Part shown: piece after piece, positions 13,517 to 25,000 of the stretch
Numbering within the stretch: position 1 is the first letter of the stretch
Layout: every line of letters begins with the position of its first letter
DNA from: Tigriopus japonicus
Lineage: Eukaryota > Arthropoda > Copepoda > Harpacticoida > Harpacticidae
DNA length: 64,000 nt
Assembly: GCA_010645155.1 (NCBI GenBank)
Contig: CM021315.1
Span: 8,353,126 to 8,417,125 of the forward strand
Reading direction: 5' to 3'
Translations under genes and position numbers: made by a program
The notes under the pieces: model-generated
Databases searched by the model: none
What the model was told of the DNA's origin: nothing
What the model saw: only the letters and a program-made list of their open reading frames with translations

Positions 13517-13720
13517 TTGAGAAGGCATAACTTATCAGGCATTCGATTAAATTGAAAATTGATATACAGAGCCTACCCAATCCAATCCAGGTCCCATTTG
13601 TAGAAGAAGGCAATGCATTTGACCTTGCTGGAAATTATAATTCTCATCGCTAAATTTCACTCCGGAATATCCAGTGCTTCTTGCTTTTTCCAAAATCGAA
13701 ATAAACCTGACAACAATTCC
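13517..13720 (+). repeat. Dispersed repeat shared with the foldback in the B4GALT intron
   Basis: The block starts TTTGAGAAGGCATAACTT, then runs through GGCATTCGATT..., GGTCCCATTTGTAGAAGAA, TGCTGGAAAT.AT.ATTCTCAT and CCAGTGCTTCTTG. The same words occur in the same order in both arms of the inverted repeat at 23525-24215, once on each strand. This is therefore a third copy of that family, as a single arm. It is non-coding. Confidence 0.65.
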
Positions 13721-16203
13721 AATGAACATTTCTCTACAATCATAGATTGCATTTCATTCTAAATGACATTGATCCCGTCTTAGGATTTAAATCCTAAGGG
13801 CGTGTCAAGCTGTCTGTGGCCAAACAGTCCATTTGAGACAGGGCAACCAATGGTTTCCAAGAATTACTCACTCTTACTCAACGATACACGAAATAGAGAG
13901 TAGTAGTAGTAGCAGAGTTTCCGTTTGTACCCTGTGTACGTACGTTGCTCTATGTCTACCTGAATGAATTGCGGGTGAATGGTCGGCAGAATTCGGTTCA
14001 AGGTTCCCTCTCTGGAGAATTAATGACCACAATTTTGAGGTAACGAAAGAAATCACCCGCTGATGCGGAGACTTTCTTGAGCAAACTTCTCCTCAGATTC
14101 TCCCTTTGGGAGTGCTTGTCCATAAAGAGATTTATAGCTTCCAATCAGGTGGCAATTGACGATCCGATATGAAACACACCTTCCATCTCCATCCAAGCAC
14201 TAAACTAGGAGTCAACAGGTTTTAGAAACACGTCGACATGAGCACAATTTCTTGATCTGGATTAGGGGGTCTTAATAATATGAAAATAATGGCTCTCATG
14301 TGTTCAAGAATTGAGTCATTCGGAGGATTCAGTCGACCAAAGGCGAATTGTTGAGTCCTTCCACTCTTCAAAAGGCGGCAAGTCAACGAAACTGAAATGG
14401 TTGATCGATCACTTGGTTCGTCCAGTTCAGCGAGCTAGAGGTCGACAGGGAATTGATCGTGGTTGGTACTGGATTTGCCTTTGACATTGAGAATTCATGA
14501 GCTGTAGATCAACAACATTTTTGAACATTTCCAAGACATTCTGAATGCACCATATCAATTGGGGGATACAGGAAATTGGCTCATCTCCAGCCAAAATTGT
14601 CGGTTTGCTGAGGTCTCGGCAAGACATGATCCGGATTAATCATTGAACATTGGTACCAGATATCAATTGTTGAATTGCGTGGTGTGACTCAATATTTTTG
14701 GGAGATTTGAGGGTTCTCGCTCTGTATTTCACAAAGTACCACCGTTTAGCCGTGATTAATGACCATCGCTTTGGGCATCTGTCTTGTGGTGATTTTGGGC
14801 GGAGTTCCAAGTACTTGAAATAATGGCTCGCATGATTGTTTATTTGGCCACATGTGCTGATTGCTTGTAAATTGGTCTTCTAGTAAGATAATCGGATACA
14901 GAGGGGATGTGATTTAAGCCAGAGCATTTTTCGTCTGTCTCAGAGGACATCTGATATCGCCCCAACTATCTTGAGGGTATATGAAATAAACCTTGGCCTT
15001 GGGTCTGACACTTGAGCTTTTCGACCGCAACGAATGACTCATATTATGATATAAACCTCAAATTGTCCCACTTCTTTACGAGATGCAGCGCTTTATCCAG
15101 TTGTTCGGAGTACGTAGGTCAAGTGAAGTACGGTTCCTTTTTAGGATAAATCATAAATCGGGACAGTGATTTCAATTTGAGTGACATTGTTTCGGTCAGT
15201 TTGGATGATTGATGACAGAAGGTCCTGTTATTCACAAAAGGAACAATTGAACATAGATGACGTTCCTCAAAATTATTCTTCTGGTTCTTCACAATTCCCT
15301 ATCTATTCATCGGCAAGTAACGCGGATTTGCTCGCTAATTCTTCGTGCATATGTCCTGTGATTAAAATCTTTGGTTGGCACACATAATGAATGTTGCCCT
15401 AATATCTAAGAGATTTAACCAGAAGCATGTTTTCAAGGCTGAACATAATGACTACCCTTGAGTTTACTGAGTCAAGATGGCATTATTTCCCCGACAACGA
15501 GAACAACGAGAAACCGTCAGCTCGTTTTTAAAAAGTCACCATTTCATATGGGGAACACCCCTTTCCGTGACTGACTTGTAAAGAGTCAGAAATGAATTGA
15601 AATTCACTTGAGAGGCCACAGGCAATCCCGAGTTCATTATGCAGTACAGCCTGAAAAGAATTTCGATGTGGAGCGAACGATGGGCCCAAAGTCATTAGAA
15701 AGAGAGACCCGAGCATCGAAAACCTTGTGCCTTATGAACTTTTGGCAATGGAGACGACGACTGTTTTCACTTCCTATTAACTAGAGCCATTTCGAAAATA
15801 AGAGACGAAGCAAATGCCAAGTAGTGTCTTAAGCTCATGGCCAAATAATTGGAGGAACTCTGCAAGATACGTCTCCATTTTATAACCACTTCATCGACGA
15901 ACCACTGAACTACACTACATACTGTACATTCGTTCGTACGTGGCAAGTGTGAACAACCAGAATTCCCTTGATATCGCCCACACTTGAAGGGCGAAGGAGG
16001 AAGGAAACGGTGAAATTTTTGCTTAAAGAGTTGGCGGAAGTATTTGGCGGATAACAGACAAACACGTGAACATAGTTTGAAGGCAAATCTCCGGGGGAAA
16101 TCAAACGATCTAGGCCGCCAATCGGTTCTTGTCAGAAATGTAAACAACTAGGGATCAGTTCAAGTTTCAAATTCTAAATTGACTGACTCTAAGGTCGGGT
16201 TTC
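13721..16203. other. Intergenic, no gene recognised
   Basis: No supported gene. A 126-codon minus-strand frame at 15767-16147 was considered but has no recognisable domain, homologue or splice partner. Confidence 0.4.
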
Positions 16204-16373
16204 AAGTGCACTAATTAAAATAACTCGAGTACGGTACACCAAAAGTCTTGTCCAAATTCGAGTTTCAGTATATCAGCTGTGTTTAAAAGGCACTTTAAGT
16301 AGAAGACTCTACTTGATCATAGCTATTTTGACTATACTTTTGATATACTCGGGCTATTTGAATTAGTGCACTT
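16204..16373. repeat. 170-bp palindromic MITE-like element
   Basis: The left end AAGTGCACTAATTAAAATA is mirrored by a right end whose reverse complement reads AAGTGCACTAATTCAAATA, and the match continues inward through CTCGAGTA / CCCGAGTA. Both ends are non-coding. No clear target duplication is visible, so I call it a palindromic repeat and do not assign a transposon family. Confidence 0.6.
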
Positions 16374-17106
16374 CACATCCAAACTTTTATCTTCAATCTG
16401 GGAAAAGTGTTTATGAGTGTTTAATCTTCAATTTGAAAAGTGGAACTAAATCTTGCAAATGCAAACCTTGAGTTTTTACCAAAGTTTGGATAATCAAGCA
16501 GATGTATCTTGATCATAAAAGATAACAAGTTTCTCCCTCTTGTTTTTAAACCTTGAAGCTCCTTTTTGCCTCACCCAGTCTATGAACTGACAATTAATTA
16601 AATATCCAAGCTAAATCCTCTTTGATTAAACATCATATCCATCTTGATGACAGGCACTTGAATTAATCGTCTTGACAAGATGAAATGCATGGGCGTTCTG
16701 ATTTCAACTTGACCCTTGAAAAACCGGTTCTTCCCACAACACCGGATAACCCTAGTTTGTGCGCTACAATTTTGTTATTATTCTAGTCAATTCATTCAGT
16801 CTCCCTAATGATAAGTTTTAGCACGCGAGAAGAAGTTCTCAGCAAGGTCCCTCAAATCTTAATGCTTGGCAGAAGAGATCTTGGCACGGAATTTGTTTCA
16901 AACCACGGCTCGAAAGATTCTGAATTTGTCAGATTCCAGGGAGAGATAAGTAAACAGGCTCGGGAATTTACGGGATGTGCGTTGGTAATTGTGAACTTGT
17001 TTCACAACCAAATTCAGGATAGATTGCCACAGAGACAGGAGCGCAACGAGGTCTCACGTTCAACACGTAGGAGGTGCATTTCAAAATTTATGGTACCTAC
17101 CGTGTA

Positions 17107-17687
17107 CAGGGTGTGGCTTCTGGATTGAGACTCAGTTTTCGTATCATGTCTCACTTACAATTCAATTCATTTAACCAAAAGATTTGTAACATAACAACAA
17201 TGTTAGATAACATAAAAAGGCAAACAAAAGCTCAATTTCCAAAATGGCCTCCTTTGGGCCTGACAATGGCCTCAAATCTTCCAACTTCAGGGCCAAGACT
17301 GGCACATTCCTCTATCAGTTTGGCCCTTAATGCATTAATATTGGGGCTGAATAGAGCATGTGCCTTCCTCTCCAGATAGCACTAAATGAAAAAGTTCATA
17401 AGGTGGAGGCCTGGAGATAATCGAGGATATTCATTCTTGCCCTAGAAATGAGAATAGACATCTTCACAACAACTTGAGACGAGCCGTGCAAAATCAGATG
17501 GAGCCCCATCTTGATTGAACATCAGAGGCCGTTTTCTCGCAAATTTAAGTCTTTTAAACAAAATTTGATAACAAAATATCTTGGAAAAAAATGATAACCA
17601 AACATTTTTTAAACAAACAACTTGAATTAGCAAATTGCCCCACTGAAGACACGAAAATTTCGGTCTCAATTCAAAAGGGACACCCTG
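17107..17687 (-). mobile_element. Deleted mariner-like element
   Basis: This 581-bp element is flanked by TA dinucleotides (17105-17106 and 17688-17689). The ends are inverted repeats of about 39 bp, both beginning CAGGGTGT and sharing TTGAGAC and TTTTCGT. TA target sites and CAGGGTG ends are typical of Tc1/mariner elements. A broken transposase fragment lies inside on the minus strand, so most of an original element of about 1.3 kb has been lost. Confidence 0.75.
17236..17669 (-). pseudogene. Mariner-type transposase fragment, broken
   Basis: One minus-strand frame reads through LMFNQDGAPSDFARLV, which corresponds to the second catalytic aspartate region of mariner transposases. After two in-frame stops it continues as SPGLHLMNFFI (the degraded third-aspartate motif) and CYLERKAHALFSPNINALRAK, the usual C-terminal segment, ending GGHFGN. 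The third acidic residue is not preserved. The N-terminal DNA-binding half is missing. It lies within the terminal inverted repeats at 17107-17687 and is a dead derivative. Confidence 0.7.
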
Positions 17688-17689
17688 TA

Positions 17690-19617
17690 CTCAGTTCTTG
17701 AACCGGGAAAACGTCCAACGCCCCGTTGACGTCTATTGACACTCCACACTTTAAGATTTCCTTTCATCTTTTGAATGCGTTGGTATCGGGTGTTCAATTG
17801 TCATGGTACTCCTCGTATTTTTGGGGGAGAATTTTAACGAGAGACACAGTCAATATCAGGATGAAAGGAAAATGGGCTTTGAAGAGGTATTTACGAGGGG
17901 AATTTGCATGAACTAATGGGCAAAATGCATCGCCTGGACTAGAAGAAAGAAAGGTCACTCGGCACTTTCCGTTTAACCGTCGATCGCCCTTCTCCGATTG
18001 CAAGTTGGAAATGGAAAACAAATGAGCTCAATTTGCCCTAGCCAATAGTAATCATTGTCTGTTCATGGAAAGTCTTCAAGGATAAATCCTCAAATAAATG
18101 AGGATACGAATGCATGATGAGCCGCGTATCATTTTTCCTTGCTTTAAAGGAATTCCACTTTAGTGACATTGACGTTCATGGCGATTTTAATGGCGGTTCC
18201 ATTAGGCAATCGCCAATCTTTATGCACTTCGAAATGGCATTGCAAGAATGGACATTTTTTAATGAACCAATGCGAATCATCCGCAATGAGCTCATTCACA
18301 ATATCGTCGGACTGACTAAAATTGGTCGCTTGCTATTTAAAATTCGTTTCTAGACCATTGTTGTTCTCAAGCATGAAGCCATGGGTTGATTTTAAATTGT
18401 ACAGTCCATAGAACATTTCCATTGTGCATACATACTAAATTAACTTTAGACTTGTTTTAGAAGAATATTCTATGTAAGCGAGGAGCTGGGACTCCAAGAA
18501 TTTGCAATTTGGCGGTCTGTTCTACAGCGTAGTTAATGCAAAGGGTAAAAGTAACGATGGCTGACACGATTTTTAATTAAATGTCTGTTTTTGAAACATA
18601 CCATTACTTTTAGAAATCTTATTAGCGACTCTTTTCAGTTTTTTTTATCTCGCTTGAACATCAAAACTTGTTTTCAGACCTTCTTAAAATCTTGAATAAT
18701 GTCTTTCAGCACATGATTTCACCTGGTTTTGAGGGCTTGTTTAGAAATCTATAAAGTAGATTACCAGGATATTTAAATTCACGAAATATAGTAGTTTACA
18801 CCCTCCCAAATTTGAATACAAAATGTCTCACGTTTCAAAAATATACCAAGGATTACCTAGCAATAATTTGCGTGTATGAAAGTCTTGACCATGTCAAGAA
18901 TTAAACCCATGAATTGATTCATCGAAACCGCTTCACCATGATTGCAATCGTGTGAAGTCATGCGCTTTTTTGGCTGGTCCTTAATGAAATGATGAATTTG
19001 GTCGAAGGGTGTGGTACATTCGCCGAGTTCGACGAAAATGAAGATGATGAAGACGAAGCCTGTGTACCATGCAAATTCTGACTGACGGATCCAAGTGGAA
19101 CGCCCACCTCAACGAAATGTCCTTCACTCATTTGCCTTTTGGCCCCAAATTGCTTGCCCATGTGTTCTTCTACAACAGGAATTGGAAGCGTCTTCTTCCG
19201 CAAGACATCATTGGGAATTCATTAAAACTGGGGGGTTTGGAAATGGTTTCAATATGAAGACAAAACTCGTTTGCCTAGGGTGCTTTAATTGCTGGAGGCT
19301 AAGCAATGGGCGAAAAAGATTGGTTTGGATGTCTGAAAAGGAATCCTTTGGCTCGTTCGGAATTTTTTCTATTTGACCCTCCCGACCTCCAAGGACAAAA
19401 GAGAGAGAAACCCTTCTAAACACGGGAGAATTTTAAAGGAGTTCTAAAGAATGCATTTCTCGTGTTTTCAGATAACGTCTCGGGGACGTATGATTTGGAC
19501 GTTTCACAACCATAAATTGCTTGATACAGTCCTTTTCCACGATAGAAACGAGTCACGGAATCCTCATAAAAACACATCTCAAACAATGTCGAGACGAATA
19601 GTCTTGAATAGAAGCTT
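17690..19617. other. Intergenic sequence downstream of G6PD copy B
   Basis: No gene is assigned. A minus-strand frame at 18958-19203, ending in a serine-rich tail, has no good start, splice acceptor or recognised domain. The part nearest 19617 is presumably the 3' UTR of the minus-strand G6PD gene. Confidence 0.4.
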
Positions 19618-21238
19618 TTAGACGTCTTCATAAATCCACTCGTAGGTTCCGGTATAAGCGAAGTTATTCTTCTGGGCTAATTCGTCGGCTTCTTTGGGTC
19701 CTCGGGTGCCGAATTTATATGGAATTGGCTCTTGCTTGGTTCGCTCGAGCTCATGAAGCAACGGCGTGAAGATTCGCCAAGCTTCCCGCAATTCATCGGA
19801 TCGCACAAAGTTCATTTGCGAGCCCACAAACACATCCAAGATCAAGCGTTCATAGGCTTCGGGTAATCGGGCGTCCGAGTACCGATCCTTATAGGTGAGA
19901 TCCAATTCAGATTCTTCCATGGTGAAGCTCATGCCGGGTGCCTTGTTCATCATCTTGCAGTAGATCGCTTCGTTGGGCTGGACACGGAGAACTAGCTCGT
20001 TTCGCTTGGGTCTCTGGCCAAAGATGTTCCCGGGGACATCCTTGAACTGGAAGCGAATCTCAGCCTTCTTCTCATTCAGAGCTTTCCCGGCTCGCATGAT
20101 AAATGGCACGCCTTCCCATCGCTCGCTGTTAATTCGTAGGACGCAGGCGGCATATGTGGGCGTAACCGAGTCCTGAGGGACACCCTTGTCGTCCTTGTAA
20201 CCTAAACGCTTTTCCTCTTCTGTGGCCTCAGGGTCACCCACATACTGGCCAAGGACGCAATCCTCAACTACTACAGGAGGGATGAGTTTGAGAATCTTGA
20301 CCTTTTCATTGCGAATATCGTCGGCTCTCACGGTCGGTGGTTTATCCATGGCAGCCAATGATAAGATTTGCAAAAGGTGGTTCTGGCAGATATCCCGGAT
20401 GATCCCAAACTTATCAAAATATCCCCCTCGCCCTTGAGTGCCAAAGGGCTCCTTGAAATTGATCACCACACATGCCAAAGAGTCCCGGTTCCAGGATCGG
20501 GAGAAGATTTGGTTGGCAAAGCGAATGCTCATCATATTTTGAACCATCTCCTTGCCCAAGTAGTGATCAATGCGGTAGAGTTCATCCTCTCGGAAAAGAC
20601 GACCCAGATGTCGGCTTAAATCCTCAGAACTTTCCGAATCTCGGCCAAAGGGTTTTTCAATAATGATCCTGGTCCAGCCACGAGTTGACATGCAAGCTTC
20701 CTTGATGTTCGTAGCCGAAGCTTTGAACACACTAGGCGGAAGGGCCAGATAAAAGATCCGATTGTTGTCCTGATCCGGCTTTTCCAACTTTTCCATTGCC
20801 TTATTCAAGTTCTCAAAATCCAACTTGTCGTCATACTGACCTCGAACATAGGAGTTAATGGTCCAAAACTCCTTCAAGATCCCTCTATTTTCGTCCTTGA
20901 CCTAAAATAAATGATCCAGTATTCACAAACTACCCTTCATTCGATAAGCTTGAACACATTACCTTTAGATAAGGTTCGCATTTGGACTTGATGTCCTCAA
21001 TATTCAAGTTGGATCGAGCATATCCTATGATTTTGGTGTCCTCGGGGATGAGCTTGTCTCTGTATAAAGCCCACATGGTTGGGTAGATCTTTTTCTTGGC
21101 CAAATCTCCGGAAGCCCCCAGAATCACGAACACATGGCTGGCATTGATTTGTACGGTTTGATCCGTACATTCCAGAGATTTCTTCAGGATTTTCAATCCC
21201 CGTTCGTTGCAATTATCTTCAGGGACCAAGTTATCCAT
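19618..21238 (-). CDS. G6pd: Glucose-6-phosphate dehydrogenase, copy B
   Basis: This is a second complete G6PD, in opposite orientation to copy A. Exon 1 is 21238-20963 and exon 2 is 20901-19618, with a 61-bp GT-AG intron between them; the product is 519 residues. The intron falls after the same lysine (CEPYLK here, CEPYIK in copy A) in the same phase, so the two genes share ancestry and were not made by retroposition. [21 protein letters not shown] and QNHLLQ are all intact. The two proteins look roughly three-quarters identical by eye, differing most in the N-terminal 30 residues and after the [12 protein letters not shown] segment. Both appear functional. The gene is head to head with the galactosyltransferase, 826 bp apart. 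Confidence 0.95.
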
Positions 21239-22064
21239 TTTAATCCTTGTTCTCCGTAATTTGTGGATATGACACTCCTGTTAGTCCTATGACTTTACAA
21301 AGATTGCTCATTGAGTGAACCTCGTAAGTTGAATCGGCTTTCTTGAATTAGACTCCGTCATAGACCTATTTGAGGTTAGATTTGTTCAAGCTTTAAAAAA
21401 TTTCGAATGGTTTGCATTTCAAGATTACAATGGGGGAAAAACGAAGATATGTTTTAGTAAACTATTTATTTAACCGTTTCATTCCTGACATTTAGATTCT
21501 CAGTCAAATATCTGTGCCATGTGACATAGTTGGCCCTTTAATCTTTCTATCTTTCCAGGCAACTGAAATTTCGTTTGGGTCAATAACTTGCCCAGATGCG
21601 TTTGCCAACATTGTTCCACCACTCTTCCCTTACACCGCAAGCTACAGAATTAGTGTTCCATCCAATTTCGGCAAAACAGAAAAATCGAGGTTTCGTTAGC
21701 ATCGACAAATTAACATCCGTTCTTTCTCTGGTTAATGTTCCAACTCATCATTCATGAATTTTATTATAATTAATACACCTCAATATATTTTCATTTATAT
21801 GGGGCGGATATTAAGAAGGCGTACTTTTTATTGCCATGATATGTTGATGGCATGGAATGGTCATCAAAAATGTCTTTTTTCTTTTAAAGAAGGTAGTTGT
21901 GCACAAGTACCGGTGGTTTCACCTGGATTTCACTGCATGAATGAAGAATAAGCCCAGACTCCTCCGTTCTACATTGTACTGCTCTGCTTAGAAGCTAGTC
22001 ATAGAGTTCAGAATAGATCTTGAAGATTCTTTGCGATGTTCAAGTGCCTAAATCTTATTTAAAC
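21239..22064. promoter_or_regulatory. Divergent promoter interval, G6PD-B / B4GALT
   Basis: These 826 bp separate the start codon of the minus-strand G6PD from that of the plus-strand galactosyltransferase. Both promoters and 5' UTRs must lie here unless there are untranslated upstream exons. No specific motif is convincing; the role is inferred from gene arrangement. Confidence 0.5.
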
Positions 22065-25000
22065 ATGAGGGCAGTCATCCTAGAGGTTGCCAAACGTGGC
22101 CATTTGCGTTTTATTACTGTGATATTAGTTATTCTGGTGATTTGTACACAACTGAGTGTGATAATTAACCTTAGTAATCGCATATACTCCCAGTCAACAC
22201 CAAAGCCAAGTCATTCAGAACCTGTAAAATCAAAGACAATAATAGATATCCTTCGAGAATTACCCAATCCTCAAGTGGACGAATATGAATTCAAATCCAA
22301 AGTGGAACGTCCACATCAGGACATGGTGGCAAACTTTGCCAAACACCCGTCAATGGTCATCGAAAAGTTGGAAAATTTCGTGGAAGGAGAGTCAAAGAAG
22401 TAAGTGAAGCAATCATTTTTATTAAGTGCAACTTTCTTATCCTAAGCCCCCTTATTTCAGAACGGACAGACTAATTGAAGACATTCAGGGAGTAAGACAA
22501 AGCTTGGGTTTGAAAGGTTCAAAACCTACTTCTCAAGTGGTCGGTAGAAGGTTGCAAGGTATTGAGGAGGCTCAGCAATGCCCAATCACTTCTCCACATC
22601 TACTTGGACCACTTGTTGTTAGACAGAATAATGTTCCTGACTTGGAACCTGGGTCTGAACCCTTTCTGAAGTGGTTTGGACAAGTTAATCTTGGCGGAAG
22701 TTTTGCGCCCACGGAGTGTCAACCTCGGCAAAAAGTTGCCATTATTATTCCTTTTAGGTAAATTCAGAAAGTTATGCTTGATGTATAGTTGATGGATTAC
22801 CAAAGCATTAATCATTCAGGGATCGAGAAGAACACCTTCGGCTTTGGCTATACCATATGCACCCGATTTTGCAACGCCAACAATTGGATTACCAAGTGTT
22901 CGTCGTGGAACAATCGCCGGAAGAAGCATTTAACAGAGCAGCCTTGATGAACATTGGATTTATAGAGGCTAATAAAATAGGCGACTTTTCTTGTTACGTG
23001 TTCCATGACGTGGATATTGTTCCAGAGGACGACAGGTGAGAGCAATCAAAATAATACCATCAGTCGACTTTTACTTCAAGTTGTATTATTTATATCACGG
23101 TCATTTTACTCAACCTCAATCATTTTCCATTTGCAATTTTGAGCCATACTGTGGCCGTGAAGACCTATTCGGCTAACTTCAACGGAACTTATTACATGTT
23201 ATCCATGTTGATTGTTTCTCCAAATTGCTCCAGGAACATCTATTCGTGCCCTGCCGACCAACCTAAACATTTAGCGGTGTCTGTGAACAAATGGAAGTAT
23301 CGCCTAATTTATGAGAACTACTTTGGTGGAATCACAGCTTTGAATAAGGAGCAATTTGAAAAGATCAACGGTTTCGCCAACAGTTTTTACGGTTGGGGTG
23401 GAGAGGACGATGAACTTTTCAATCGGGTCTCAAATGCCGGTTATAAAGTTTTCCGGTATCCAGGCCACATTGCCAGATTTTCCATGTTGAAACACGACTC
23501 GGTAAGAAAATAAGGACATTTACATACATGGATAGTGTTCTTCTGTTCTTTATGCATTAGCAAGGAAATCGTGGAGTGGGAGGCTAGAAATGAGAATCAT
23601 GATTTCCAGCAGAAACGAACCATTTGCGTTCTTCTGCAAATGAGACCTGGCTTGCATTGAGAAGAACACGTATTTCAAATTTCAGCCCAATCGAATGCCG
23701 GAGTGAAAAGTTATGCCTTCTCAAACTTATGTACTGAAGAAAGCATAGAATGAATGAACTGGCCCTTTTATGGTAAAACGATTACCACAAAAGGGCTAGT
23801 CATAGGGCTAGTCAAGGATGGCTCAACGAAGGATATATTACAGAATACCACTTAAGGCCGAGTTACTACAATGAAAATTCAACGGAACATTTACTGCTTT
23901 GAATTAACCTCTCATTTTAGTACAATGACAGGCCTTAAGCTGTATTTCTGCAATTCGTCCTGAGAAATTAAGATGTCCTTGGGCTAGTTCATTCATTCCC
24001 GGTAGGATTTGCACTGAACTTTGAGTGAGTACAACTTTTGTCTCCGACGTTCGATTGAGCTGAAAATTGAAATACGTATTCTTGCCAACATATGCAAGGT
24101 CTCATTTGCAGAAGAACGTAATTGAATAGTTCTTACTAGAAATCATTACTCTCATTATTAGCCTCCCACGCCATGATTCCAGTGCTTCTTGGCATTAGGC
24201 AATAAAATGACATAAGTGAACAAATAGTTGGAGTACGAATAACAACATCAAAGTCAAAAGGTCTCAATCACAATGATGGGCTAAACGTGTATCATTCTAA
24301 TCTGACTTGATTTTGGGACACTCAAGCTATTTGAATAAGACGAGCTTACATACGACCCAATACGAAATTACGATAGAGCACGGTTTCCCTCACATCCATT
24401 GCACTAAGATTAATGCGCTAATGTTAAGAGCCCAATAGTCAAAAGGTGCGTTTGTTATGACTTTCCCAAGGAACACCAATTTTTGTCAATGATCATATAT
24501 CTCAGTTCTTCGTAGGATGCTCAGTTTTGCTTTTCAATGACTCTTGATTTCACTTCCAAGAATGAAGAGATGGTAATTTTTTGAGTCATTCGTCGCGACA
24601 ACGTCCTACCTGTTTTGTTCAAGAGAGCTCGTGTTCATTACGTTTTTAATTTTCCCCCTTAGTACTAGTAGTACTACCCTAACTCCTGTTTTGCTTGGTG
24701 CTTCAATTGTTCCAAAAATTGTGGGTTAAAGAGCTTTTGGATCACGTTCTTGATCCTCCTTTTGTCTCGAGGTGAGATTTTTTGAGGTCTCCCTGGATTC
24801 CTCTTGTTCCAAAAACTGTGGAGATCTTGACAGAAGTTGTTAATTATTGCAGCCTTTAGCTGCGGTCAAATTGAGGCCCAGGCTGTCTCTGGGCATTGTG
24901 ACGGTTATTGGCATCTAGAAAGTATCCCGTAATCTAGTGACAAAAGCCACCTGTGCTTAAATTTGGTAACATAATATTTTGGTCCAAAACATAAAATCGT

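Noticed and set aside
15767..16147. 126-codon minus-strand frame between the G6PD genes
   Set aside because: No domain, no convincing start context, no splice partner, and an overlapping second frame of similar quality.
18958..19203. Ser-rich minus-strand frame downstream of G6PD copy B
   Set aside because: It opens just after a stop without an ATG or splice acceptor and contains only a serine run as a notable feature. It could be a lost exon, but nothing supports it.
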